64,000 bases of DNA, taken from JAEUIX01 sp046156035 (lineage in GTDB: Bacteria > Planctomycetota > Phycisphaerae > Phycisphaerales > UBA1924). The notes below the pieces were generated by a model. The model was not told the DNA's origin, made no database searches, and worked only from the letters and a program-made list of their open reading frames with translations. Below are positions 8,547 to 16,712 of this stretch, piece by piece. The position numbers and the translations under genes are program-made. The DNA lies in assembly GCA_046156035.1 (NCBI GenBank), contig JBJXEW010000056.1, forward strand, positions 1 to 64,000, read 5' to 3'. Numbering within the stretch: the first letter of the stretch is position 1; each line of letters begins with the position of its first letter.

Positions 8547-9476
8547 TCATCGTTGGCTGGCCGTCGCGCCTGCAAGACTACGCGCGCCCAGTTCCTCCAG
8601 CGCCGCCAGCGCGCCCCGCACCGTCTCCTCCCGCGCGGCGGTCATCGGCAGGCGCATCGCGCCAGTGTCGCGCCCCAGCGCCTTCATCACGCCCTTCACC
8701 GGGATGGGGTTCGTTTCCACAAACATCGCCCGGCACACGCCCAGCAGACGACGGTGCAGCACCAGCGCCTGGGCAAAGTCGCCCGAAAGAAACGCGCGGC
8801 AGAGGGCCGTCACGCGCTCCGGCACCACGTTGGAAACCACCGACACCACACCCACCGCCCCCACGCTGGCGAAGGGGAGCGTCATCGCGTCGTCGCCGCT
8901 GAGCACGGCAAGCGTCGGGCAGCGGGCCGCGACCTCGCCGCACGAATCGGTCGAGCCGGTCGCCTCCTTGATCGCCACGATCCGCTCGTGGGCCGCCAGC
9001 CGCACCACCGTGTCGGGCGTGAGGGCCACGCCCGTGCGGCCGGGGATGTTGTAGAGCATCACCGGCAGGCCCGCCGAATCTGCCTGCTCGCAGAAGTGTT
9101 GGTACAGCCCCTCCTGCGTGGGCTTGTTGTAGTACGGGTTCACCGACAGGGCCGCGTCCGCACCCGCCGCGGCGGCCCCGCGCTGGAGTTCGCAAGCGTG
9201 GTGGGTGCTGTTGCTGCCGGTGCCGGCGATCACGAGCAGCCCCGCCGCGCGGCCGATGCGAGCGGCCTCGGTCAGCAGACGCGTGTACTCATCGCCCTCG
9301 AGCGTGGGTGATTCGCCCGTGGTGCCGGCCACCACGATGCCGGTGATGCCCCCCGCGGCCTGGAAGTTGATCTGCTCGCGCAGACGATCAAAGTCAATGG
9401 CGCGGCCGCTCTCGGTGAACGGCGTGGTGATCGCGGTGAACGCCCCGCGGAAGCGGTTGTCGGGTCGGGTGGCCAT
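8547..9476 (-). CDS. dapA: 4-hydroxy-tetrahydrodipicolinate synthase
   Basis: Condenses pyruvate with aspartate semialdehyde at the entry to lysine and diaminopimelate synthesis. Family signatures are complete: GTTGES (substrate-binding Thr pair), the catalytic tyrosine in MLYNIPGRTG, the Schiff-base lysine in IVAIKEATG, and SGDDA. Length of 309 residues is slightly longer than the usual 292, the excess being at the C-terminus after the ALAALEEL helix. I start at ATG 9476 (MATRPDNRFRGAFT); the ORF is open for 24 more codons. The last helix is encoded by the right copy of the 25-bp repeat, so the 3' end of this gene is the junction of the nuclease island. The tail ARSLAGATASQR may therefore not be ancestral. 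Confidence 0.94.
   Translation of the reverse strand: MATRPDNRFRGAFTAITTPFTESGRAIDFDRLREQINFQAAGGITGIVVAGTTGESPTLEGDEYTRLLTEAARIGRAAGLLVIAGTGSNSTHHACELQRGAAAAGADAALSVNPYYNKPTQEGLYQHFCEQADSAGLPVMLYNIPGRTGVALTPDTVVRLAAHERIVAIKEATGSTDSCGEVAARCPTLAVLSGDDAMTLPFASVGAVGVVSVVSNVVPERVTALCRAFLSGDFAQALVLHRRLLGVCRAMFVETNPIPVKGVMKALGRDTGAMRLPMTAAREETVRGALAALEELGARSLAGATASQR
8588..8612 (+). repeat. 25-bp direct repeat, right copy (inside dapA 3' end)
   Basis: Exact match, same orientation, to 6139-6163. On the minus strand it encodes the ALAALEEL part of the last dapA helix. The distance between copies is 2449 bases and spans the DUF2779 and HNH genes. Confidence 0.8.
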
Positions 9477-9525
9477 GCACAAGTATCGGCAGGCCGGGGC
9501 GTGGGGGCGCGGGCTGATATGGGAA

Positions 9526-9544
9526 GGCGGACGGGACGTCCGCC
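9526..9544. terminator. GGCGGAC hairpin downstream of the GT41 cluster
   Basis: Perfect 7-bp stem GGCGGAC/GTCCGCC with a 5-base loop, followed by CCCACCG. It lies between the last glycosyltransferase gene and dapA, both on the minus strand. No T-run follows, so it may be a processing site or a repeat element rather than a terminator. A related, longer version occurs inside the GH20 gene at 48619-48662. Confidence 0.4.
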
Positions 9545-9563
9545 CCACCGAGCGGCAAGCGGA

Positions 9564-11342
9564 TCAGACCGGGTTCGCCACCCACGCGGCCCACATGTCT
9601 GCGTAAGCCGCTTCCAGACGGCGTGCCATGTCGGCCCCGTCGCACAGCGGCGATGAGGCCATCGTGGCGCGAAGGCCCGCGTGCAGGGCGTCCAGTCGCG
9701 CCCGGTCGTTGGCGAGCGCCACAGCTCGTGCCACGAACTCGCCTTCGCTCTCGCATGTAAGGTCGTCCAGACCCACCGCCTCCAGAATGCTCTTGCCGAC
9801 GCGGCAGACGTGCGCTCCGCCGACGAGCGAGACCACGGGCGTGCCCATCCACAGCGCCTCGCACGTGGTGGTTGTGCCGTGGTAGGGGAAACTGTCCAGG
9901 GCGATATCCACGTTCGTGAACGAGGCCAAGTGGGCCGCCTTGGATTCCACCCAACTCGCCAGTTGCACCCGCTCCCGCGCGAGCCCGGCGGCCTCAAGCA
10001 TCGCGAGCGTTCGCTCGCGCACGCGCGGCGACTTGAGCCCGTCGTTCTTGATGTACAGGCGTGCCCCCCCTCCGGGCACGGCCAGCACCGTGCGCGCGAA
10101 GCGCGCCAGGCAGGGGGCGTTGAGTTTGAAGGGCGCGTTGAACGAACCGAAGACCACCGGGCGCGTGCTGCCCACCAGCGGGCCTGCGGACCGCGCGGTG
10201 CTTGCGGGGGCATCATCAAGCGGCCGGTACGCGAGGAAGCACCTTCCCAGTCGCACCAGTTTCTCGGTGGCCAGCGCATCCCCTGCACCGGGCGGGTCCG
10301 TCAGGCCATCCACGATTCGATACTGCACGGTCGGCAGGGCGGTGGTGTTGGGATACCCCAGGTACGTTGCCTGCACGGGCGCCGCGCGCCTGCAGAGCAC
10401 CTCCACCGAACCGGCCCCGGTGAGGCCGTTGAGGTCCACCAGCACATCGATGCGGTCGGCACGGATGCCGTCCACGATCTCCTGATTCGTGGCCCGCTCG
10501 GCGTTGCGCCACGCCTTGAAGAACGGCAGCAGCCGCTGGCTCACAGAGTCGATGTTGCCGGTGTGGTACGCGTACAGGTCCACCCTGGCAGGGTCGTGAG
10601 CGCGGATGATCCCCTCCATGAAGTACGCGACGGCGTGGTTGCGCAGATCGCTGGACAAGTACCCGATGCGAAGCACACGCGACGTGCCGCGGTCGTTGGG
10701 CCATTCGCACCGCTGCTCGGGCAGCGCGGCGGCGAGGCGAGCGCCCATCTGCTTGTGCGCCTCGAACAGCGCGTGCGGGTCGCACGCCGAGCGGTAGTGA
10801 TGGTTCATCACGCACGCCGGGCCGAGGTTCACGCCGATCTCGGGACGCGCGACCGCTTCCTCGTACACGGCGGTGGCCTCGGCCGGGCGGCCCGCCTGGT
10901 TGAGCATCTGGGCGAGGGCGTGGTAGGCCGCGGCGTAGCCGGGGCGGGCCTCGAAGGCGCGCCGCGCGAACGCCTCCGCTTCCTCAATATCGTGCATGTA
11001 CGCCGCGCAGCCCGACACGCCGAGCATGGCCTCCACGTTCCCGGGTTCCAGCGCCAGGGTGCGCTCGTAGAGGTCGCGCGCGGCCTCGTAGCGGCTGGTC
11101 TGCTGGTAGAGGCAGGCGAGTTTGAACAGCCAGCGGGCCGACGCGGGCGTGAGCGCGGCGGCCTGCATCAGCGAACGCTCGCCCAGTTCCGGCTGGCCGG
11201 TGGTGAACAGCAGTTCGCCCAGCGCGCCGTGCACCTCCGCATCGCGCGGCGAGCGGCGTACCGCCAGCCGCAGGGTTTCGACGGCTTCGGCCGTCTTGCC
11301 CGCGGCGAACAGGCTCTCGGCTCGCGCGATGGATGGCGACAC
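9564..11342 (-). CDS. TPR / GT41 (SPINDLY-OGT-like) glycosyltransferase, copy 1
   Basis: A 592-residue protein with TPR repeats over about 1-165 and a GT41 catalytic region over about 222-592, the layout of O-GlcNAc transferase and SPINDLY. Family landmarks are His236 in GYLSSDLRNHAVAYF, ILVDLNGLTGAG, APVQATYLGYPNTTALP, the nucleotide-binding lysine in FGSFNAPFK, and IALDSFPYHGTTTTCEAL. The expected reaction is transfer of a sugar from a nucleotide-sugar to Ser/Thr, or possibly Asn, of target proteins; the donor cannot be predicted. GTG start 11342 abuts the TGA of copy 2 (TGAGTG), so it is the third gene of a tight operon. No signal peptide is visible, so it should act in the cytoplasm. Confidence 0.88.
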   Translation of the reverse strand: MSPSIARAESLFAAGKTAEAVETLRLAVRRSPRDAEVHGALGELLFTTGQPELGERSLMQAAALTPASARWLFKLACLYQQTSRYEAARDLYERTLALEPGNVEAMLGVSGCAAYMHDIEEAEAFARRAFEARPGYAAAYHALAQMLNQAGRPAEATAVYEEAVARPEIGVNLGPACVMNHHYRSACDPHALFEAHKQMGARLAAALPEQRCEWPNDRGTSRVLRIGYLSSDLRNHAVAYFMEGIIRAHDPARVDLYAYHTGNIDSVSQRLLPFFKAWRNAERATNQEIVDGIRADRIDVLVDLNGLTGAGSVEVLCRRAAPVQATYLGYPNTTALPTVQYRIVDGLTDPPGAGDALATEKLVRLGRCFLAYRPLDDAPASTARSAGPLVGSTRPVVFGSFNAPFKLNAPCLARFARTVLAVPGGGARLYIKNDGLKSPRVRERTLAMLEAAGLARERVQLASWVESKAAHLASFTNVDIALDSFPYHGTTTTCEALWMGTPVVSLVGGAHVCRVGKSILEAVGLDDLTCESEGEFVARAVALANDRARLDALHAGLRATMASSPLCDGADMARRLEAAYADMWAAWVANPV

Positions 11343-13112
11343 TCAGGCACCCCCCGGTGCGCGGCACGCCTCGCGCCAAGTCTCACGCAGCGCGCGCTCG
11401 AACGCCGCGCAGAACGCTGGTGCATCGGTCACGCGTGAGGCCATGAACCGGTCGCGGATGCTCTGGCGGGATGCGCGCAGGTCGGTGGCGCGGCCGATCA
11501 GGTCGGCGGCGATGCGGACGTAGTCGTCGGGCGAGTGCGCGATCCACTCCGGAAACCCGCCGTGCGTCAGCAGGCTCAGGCCCACGCGCGCGTGGTGCGT
11601 AGCGCCGATCAGCGACACGACGGGCACGCCCATGAAGAGGGCATCGCACGTGGTGGTGGTGCCGTGGTAGGGGAAGGTGTCCAGGGCCACGTCGATCTGG
11701 TTGTAACTCTCCAGATGGTCTTGCGCGCCCGCGGCCCACTCGAGGATGCCGATGCGGTCAGGGGCCACACCCGCGCGCGCGAACCGCTCCCGCCAGCGGG
11801 CGAGCACGCCGGGGGTGTCCACGGCGCGGTTCTTCAACAGCAGGCGTGTCCCCGGTGCCCTCAGCAGCACTCGGGCCCACAGGTCCAGCAGCGGCTCGTT
11901 GATCTTCCAGGCGTTGGCGAACGAGCCGAATGTGGGCGGGTGGTCGGCCGGCGGAGCCTGGAGTCGGGCCGTTGTGAAGAGTGGCCGAAAGCACACAAAG
12001 CACCCGTCCAGACGCACCAGGCGCTCAGTGGCTCGGGCGTCCGCCTCCGGGGCAGGGTCCGTCAGCGCATCCACCAGCCTGTAATCCACGGCCGGCACGC
12101 CCGTGGTGTCCGGGTAGCCCAAGTACGTGGCCTGCACCCGTGCCGCGCGGCGTGCCACCACGCCCATGCGGTGGCCGGAGGTCCATCCGTTGGTCTCGAT
12201 CAGCATGTCCAGGCGAGTGTCGCGCAGGGCCCGCACAAGCGTGTCGGCATCCGCGGCCTCGACCTGGAACCCGTCGGGGGCGAGGGTGGCCAGGTGGTCG
12301 GTGGCCTCGTCGCGTCTGCCGGTGTTGAAGAGAATGAACTCGACGCGCGCGCGATCGATGTGGGCCAGGAGCGGAGCCAGGAACCCGGTCACCACGTGCC
12401 GGTTGAGGTCCGAGGAGAGGATGCCGACCCGGAGGCGCTTGTCGGCGTCGGTCGGCGTGACGGGCGGCGGTTGCCACGGGTCGGCTGCGCCTGCACGGGC
12501 GACGGCCCGCGGCCCGAGGGTGCGGTGAGCCTCGGCGATGGTGGCGGGGGTGGCGGTCGGGTCGTAGTGCAGCACCATGAGGTACAACTGGATCATCAGC
12601 GGCTCGCCCGGAAGCCGCGCGATCGCCGAGCGCAGGGTGGCCACGCACTCGTCCACGTGGAAAGAATTGAGCAGCGCGGAGGCAATGAGTGTTTCCACCT
12701 CCGCGTCGGGCGTGGCCAGGGCGCGTGCCTTGCGCGCCGCCTCAAGGGCGCGTTCGAAGCGCCGCTCCGCCAGGGCACACACGGCCACGCCCTTCCACCC
12801 CTCGAGCGACGCCGCGTTCATCTCCACGCTGCGCTCGAACTGCTCCAGTGCCTTGGCGGTGTTCCGCTGCATGGTGTAGAGATTGGCGAGGTTGCGCCGC
12901 ATGTTGTCGGTCGGCCGGGCGCTGAGCAGGCGCTGGTAGAAATGCTCGGCCTCGTCGAGGCGGTTGAGGACCGTCAGGGTCATGGCGAGCAGGCCAAGGC
13001 CGTCAAGGTCGGCGGGCGCTCGCCGCAGGTGCTGGCGCAGCACGGCCTCGGCCTCCTCGAAGCGCTGGGCCGTGTACAACGCGTGCGCACGCTGGACAGC
13101 GGGAGCGGCCAC
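11343..13112 (-). CDS. TPR / GT41 (SPINDLY-OGT-like) glycosyltransferase, copy 2
   Basis: A 589-residue paralogue of its two neighbours. TPR-like helices occupy roughly the first 190 residues. The GT41 region follows, with VGILSSDLNRHVVTGF (conserved His kept), MLIETNGWTSGHRMG, ARVQATYLGYPDTTGVP, the lysine in FGSFANAWK and VALDTFPYHGTTTTCDAL. In the ILVDLNG position it reads MLIETNG, and the following Gly-rich turn differs, suggesting a different acceptor or donor site. GTG start at 13112 lies three bases after the stop of copy 3. Overall similarity to copies 1 and 3 is moderate and spread along the protein, so the duplication looks old rather than recent. Confidence 0.87.
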   Translation of the reverse strand: MAAPAVQRAHALYTAQRFEEAEAVLRQHLRRAPADLDGLGLLAMTLTVLNRLDEAEHFYQRLLSARPTDNMRRNLANLYTMQRNTAKALEQFERSVEMNAASLEGWKGVAVCALAERRFERALEAARKARALATPDAEVETLIASALLNSFHVDECVATLRSAIARLPGEPLMIQLYLMVLHYDPTATPATIAEAHRTLGPRAVARAGAADPWQPPPVTPTDADKRLRVGILSSDLNRHVVTGFLAPLLAHIDRARVEFILFNTGRRDEATDHLATLAPDGFQVEAADADTLVRALRDTRLDMLIETNGWTSGHRMGVVARRAARVQATYLGYPDTTGVPAVDYRLVDALTDPAPEADARATERLVRLDGCFVCFRPLFTTARLQAPPADHPPTFGSFANAWKINEPLLDLWARVLLRAPGTRLLLKNRAVDTPGVLARWRERFARAGVAPDRIGILEWAAGAQDHLESYNQIDVALDTFPYHGTTTTCDALFMGVPVVSLIGATHHARVGLSLLTHGGFPEWIAHSPDDYVRIAADLIGRATDLRASRQSIRDRFMASRVTDAPAFCAAFERALRETWREACRAPGGA

Positions 13113-13115
13113 CGA

Positions 13116-14894
13116 TCACGCACCCCCTTCTGCGCGGGCCGGTGGGCCGGCTCCGTCGCACGCACGCGCCCACATCCAGCGGTAGCGATCCTCCACCGCC
13201 GCGGCCAACGAGCCGGCATCGCAGAGGGGCGAGGCGAGCATTTGCGATCGCAGTGTGGCGCGGTACGCCCGCAGGCGCTCGGGCTGGCCGGCCAGAGTCA
13301 CCGCCAGGTCCATGTAGCCCCGCGTGTCGGTGGCGATCAGTTCCGGACAGCCGACTGCGGTGAGCAGGCTCACACCCACGCGTGACACGTGCGAGTTGCC
13401 CGCCATGGCCACCACGGGCACCCCCATGAGCAGCGCCTCGCACGTGGTGGTGGTGCCGTTATAGGGCAGCGTGTCGAGCGCGATGTCCACCCGGTTGTAC
13501 GTGGCAAGGTGGTCGGCCGGGCCGGCCGTCCACGACACCAGTTCCACGCGCTCACGCCCGACACCGCCCGCCTCCAGCACGCTCAGCACACGCTCGCGCA
13601 CCGTGGCCGACGTCAGCGGCCGGTTCTTCAGCACCAGGTGCGAGCCCGGCACACGCTGCATGATCTTCGCCCACAAACTCAGCACGTGCTCGTTCACCTT
13701 GGGCGCGGCGTTGAAGGACCCGAACGTGATGTGGCCGTTCCGCACGAACGCCGCTTCGCCCACGCCGGGCAGATCGGCGGGAGGCCTGTAGCACAGGAAA
13801 CAGCGCGGCAGGCGCACCAGCGTTTCTGTGGACAGCGCATCGGCGTCGGGCGCGGGGTCGGTCCATTCGTCCACCAGGCGGTAGTCCACGTTGGGCACGC
13901 CTGTGGTGTTCGGATAGCCGCAGTATTCAACCTGCACGGGGGCGCAGCGGGCGGCCAGCGGGAAGAGCCTCCCGCCGTCGGAGTGCCCGGCCAGTTCGAC
14001 CAGAATGTCCGGGTCCTGCGCTCGGATGGCCGCGGTGATGTCCACCGGGTCCAGACTCTCCATCTGGTTGAAGGCGTCGAAAAGGGTGGCGAGTTCCACG
14101 GTCCTGGCATCGGCCAGGCCTGTGTGGAAGCCCATGAGGTGGAACCGGTCGCGATCGTGCCCGCGCAGGAGGCCTTCGAGAAAAATGGCCACGACGTGCC
14201 CGCGGATGTCCGGGGAGAAGTAGGCCACCCGGAGTTTGCGGTTGGGGTTCAGCGTGCCGCGGAAGAAAAAGGCGGGTGCGCTGCGGCACGTGGCGATGCG
14301 CGGGGCGATGGTGCGGTGCCGCTCGAACACTTCCTGTGGAGACAGGCGGTGGTCGTAGTTGAGCGTCATCAGGTAGTTGGGAATCTGGTCCTGATGGTTG
14401 GGATTGGCCGCGAGCGATTCCTCGGCCGTGCGCAGCGACTCGGCGATGAACCCTGCGCCGCTGAGGGCCGAGGCGAGGTTGAGGCGGGCTCCGGAATCGG
14501 CCGCGCCCAGGGCCACGCCCCGGCGCGCGTGCTCGATCGCCCCGTCGTACTCGCACTGCGCGGCCAGCACCGCGGCCAGACCGATGTGCGCCTCCACAGA
14601 GTCCGGGCGGAGCCCCAGCGCGGTGTGATAGTGCGCCACCGAGTCGTCCAGCCTTCGCAGCGACCAGAGCAGGTTGGCGTAGTTGATGTGGAGGGAGGGC
14701 TGGTTGGGGGCGAGGGCGAGAGCACGCTTCATGCTGAACTCGGCCTGCTCGAAGCGGGCCTGATGGCACAGGGCGAGCCCCAGGAAGCCCAGGGCCTCCG
14801 CGTCGCGAGGGTTGCGGGCCACCAGCCGGCGCAGCACGGCCTCGGCCTGCTGGGGCCGGTGGCCGAGGAGATGGTCTATGGCGGTCTGGATCAT
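13116..14894 (-). CDS. TPR / GT41 (SPINDLY-OGT-like) glycosyltransferase, copy 3
   Basis: First gene of the three-gene GT41 operon, 592 residues. At least four clear TPRs occupy the N-terminus (for example AVLRRLVARNPRDAEALGFL and YHTALGLRPDSVEAHIGLA). The GT41 half has VAYFSPDIRGHVVAIF with the conserved His, DILVELAGHSDGGRL, APVQVEYCGYPNTTGVP, the lysine in FGSFNAAPK and IALDTLPYNGTTTTCEAL. ATG 14894 (MIQTAIDHLLGH) is chosen because the long upstream extension would cross the divergent mqnD gene and loses all similarity. The 93-base gap to mqnD must hold the operon promoter. Confidence 0.88.
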   Translation of the reverse strand: MIQTAIDHLLGHRPQQAEAVLRRLVARNPRDAEALGFLGLALCHQARFEQAEFSMKRALALAPNQPSLHINYANLLWSLRRLDDSVAHYHTALGLRPDSVEAHIGLAAVLAAQCEYDGAIEHARRGVALGAADSGARLNLASALSGAGFIAESLRTAEESLAANPNHQDQIPNYLMTLNYDHRLSPQEVFERHRTIAPRIATCRSAPAFFFRGTLNPNRKLRVAYFSPDIRGHVVAIFLEGLLRGHDRDRFHLMGFHTGLADARTVELATLFDAFNQMESLDPVDITAAIRAQDPDILVELAGHSDGGRLFPLAARCAPVQVEYCGYPNTTGVPNVDYRLVDEWTDPAPDADALSTETLVRLPRCFLCYRPPADLPGVGEAAFVRNGHITFGSFNAAPKVNEHVLSLWAKIMQRVPGSHLVLKNRPLTSATVRERVLSVLEAGGVGRERVELVSWTAGPADHLATYNRVDIALDTLPYNGTTTTCEALLMGVPVVAMAGNSHVSRVGVSLLTAVGCPELIATDTRGYMDLAVTLAGQPERLRAYRATLRSQMLASPLCDAGSLAAAVEDRYRWMWARACDGAGPPARAEGGA

Positions 14895-14987
14895 GCAGCG
14901 GCCCTGCGAGCGGCGATCAAGGGCCGATGGTACGAGGCCCGCCGGTGTGTATCGGCTCGGTGGCCGCTCCGTATCATCGCGGCGTTC

Positions 14988-15932
14988 ATGCCCGGAGCCT
15001 CCCCACACGGCGAGTTGATCCCGCTCACGCTCGCCCACTCGGCCGATGCCGACGATGTGTTCATGTGGTGGCCCATCACCGGCAGGGTTGACCCACGCGC
15101 GCCCGGCACGCTGCTGTCGCCGCCCCCCCAACCTGCGATCGACACAGGCCGTTTCGGGTACACCGCCGTGCCCGAAGACATCCAGGCCCTCAACGCCCGG
15201 GCCGTGGCCACGGGCGACCTCGACATCACCGCCATCTCCATGTTCACGTACCCGGCTGTGCAGGATCGCTACGCGCTCACGTGCTGCGGGTGGTCGCTGG
15301 GCGATGGCTTCGGTCCCAAACTCGTCGTGCGCGAGGGTACTGGCGCCGACCTCGACCGGCTCCGCAAGGCCGGGGCGCGCATCGCCGTGCCCGGCGTGCA
15401 GACCACCGCGTTCCTTGTCCTCACCCTCCTTCTCGGGCGAAACGGGTTCGTCCCCGTGCCCATGCGCTTTGACCAGATCGCCGCGGCCGTCTCCCGCGGC
15501 GAGGTGGATGCGGGCGTGCTGATCCACGAATCGCAGATCGACTTCGAGCGGCTGGGCTTGCGGGCCCTCGAAGACCTGGGCCGCTGGTGGAAAGAGACCA
15601 CGGGCCTGCCCCTGCCGCTGGGCGCGAACGTGGTCCGCCGCGACTGCGAGCAGCGTTTCGGCCCGGGCACGCTCGCCGAGATCGAGGCCACGCTCACCGC
15701 CTCCATCCGGCACGCGCTGGCCCACCGCGCGGCGGGCCTGGCCTATGCCCGCACCTTCTCGCCGCCCATCAGCGATGCCGACCTTGACCGCTACGTGAGC
15801 ATGTATGTGTCGCCGCTCACCGTTGATGCTGGCGAAGCGGGGCGCGAGGCCGTGGTGCGGCTGCTCGCCGAGGCCCACGGCGCGGGCCTGTGCAAGCCCG
15901 TGGGCCGGATTGCCTTTGCGGGCGAGACATAA
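14988..15932 (+). CDS. mqnD: 1,4-dihydroxy-6-naphthoate synthase (futalosine pathway)
   Basis: Periplasmic-binding-protein fold enzyme that converts cyclic dehypoxanthinyl futalosine to 1,4-dihydroxy-6-naphthoate in the futalosine route to menaquinone. Signatures: LTLAHSADADDVFMWW near the N-terminus, GDLDITAISMFTYP, AGVLIHESQIDFE and LGRWWKETTGLPLPLG. It is 314 residues, close to the family length. I start at ATG 14988 (MPGASPHGEL); the open frame runs far upstream across the GT41 gene but only this part is conserved. A good -10-like TATCAT lies at 14972-14977, so the leader would be only a few bases long. No other mqn gene is in the window. Confidence 0.9.
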   Translation: MPGASPHGELIPLTLAHSADADDVFMWWPITGRVDPRAPGTLLSPPPQPAIDTGRFGYTAVPEDIQALNARAVATGDLDITAISMFTYPAVQDRYALTCCGWSLGDGFGPKLVVREGTGADLDRLRKAGARIAVPGVQTTAFLVLTLLLGRNGFVPVPMRFDQIAAAVSRGEVDAGVLIHESQIDFERLGLRALEDLGRWWKETTGLPLPLGANVVRRDCEQRFGPGTLAEIEATLTASIRHALAHRAAGLAYARTFSPPISDADLDRYVSMYVSPLTVDAGEAGREAVVRLLAEAHGAGLCKPVGRIAFAGET

Positions 15933-15983
15933 CGGGGGGTGGGTGGGTGGTCCGGCTGTCCGGGCCGGGCCGCATGTCGCCTC

Positions 15984-16712
15984 TTACGGCACGGACGCGT
16001 TCGGATCGGCTTGGTTCTTGGCAATGTCGCGTGCCATCGCGTTGACGATGTCGCGTTTGCGTGCGGGATCGTGGTACGCTGCGGGCTCGCCGAGTTTTGC
16101 GAGTTCGTTAAGCGTCCAGCCGCGCAACAGTGTGGCCTGAACATTTGCAAAGGCAGGCTCGAACCGATTCGTGGCCATGGCGACAACGGACATGTGGGCG
16201 ACGGGTGCGGATTTCATGATGCCCGCAAGCAGATGGTCAAACCCCACCAGGGCCTTGGCCCGAGCGGGGGCGTCTTCCTTAACGTACGCGAGATAGCCCT
16301 CAAGTACGGGACGCAGGTTCTTGCCAACGCCGCTCGCAAGGTCTACACGCAGGGAGTCCACAACCACCACGTCCTGCATCTTGTCGGGCACCGTGTACTT
16401 GGCCTCCCTCAGGACAGCCGCGTCATCGCGCCCGAGAATCGCCGCAGCGGCGACAAAGTCTGGCGGTTGTGCCAAGAGCGAGGTCCACGCCTGCGCGGCA
16501 AGAGCCGTAGGGCCTTCGGCGGAGACGACGACGGCAGGCGTACCAGCATCATCCCCGACCACGATCGCACGAGCGGGCACGGTGGCCCTCCTCGCGCCCT
16601 CACTCGGTGCCGACGGGCTCTGGCGATCACAGGCCGCCAGCAGTGAGAACACGCCAACCGAACAGGCAAGGCAGGCCAACGCGAACCGATCCATCCCGTT
16701 GCTGGCGCTCAT
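15984..16712 (-). CDS. predicted lipoprotein, unknown function
   Basis: A 242-residue protein with a lipoprotein signal. Residues 7-27 form a hydrophobic stretch ending in the lipobox SLLAAC, so lipidation at Cys27 and membrane anchoring are expected. The mature part is Ala-rich and helical with no domain I recognise. Its ATG at 16712 overlaps the stop of the preceding dockerin-like gene as ATGA, so the two are translationally coupled and probably work together. A second in-frame ATG at 16694 (MDRFALACL) is the alternative start. Function unknown. Confidence 0.62.
   Translation of the reverse strand: MSASNGMDRFALACLACSVGVFSLLAACDRQSPSAPSEGARRATVPARAIVVGDDAGTPAVVVSAEGPTALAAQAWTSLLAQPPDFVAAAAILGRDDAAVLREAKYTVPDKMQDVVVVDSLRVDLASGVGKNLRPVLEGYLAYVKEDAPARAKALVGFDHLLAGIMKSAPVAHMSVVAMATNRFEPAFANVQATLLRGWTLNELAKLGEPAAYHDPARKRDIVNAMARDIAKNQADPNASVP

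Noticed and set aside
13389..14987. Long open frame running upstream of mqnD on the plus strand
   Set aside because: It is antisense to a conserved GT41 gene, and its composition is that of a shadow; only the part from 14988 is conserved.
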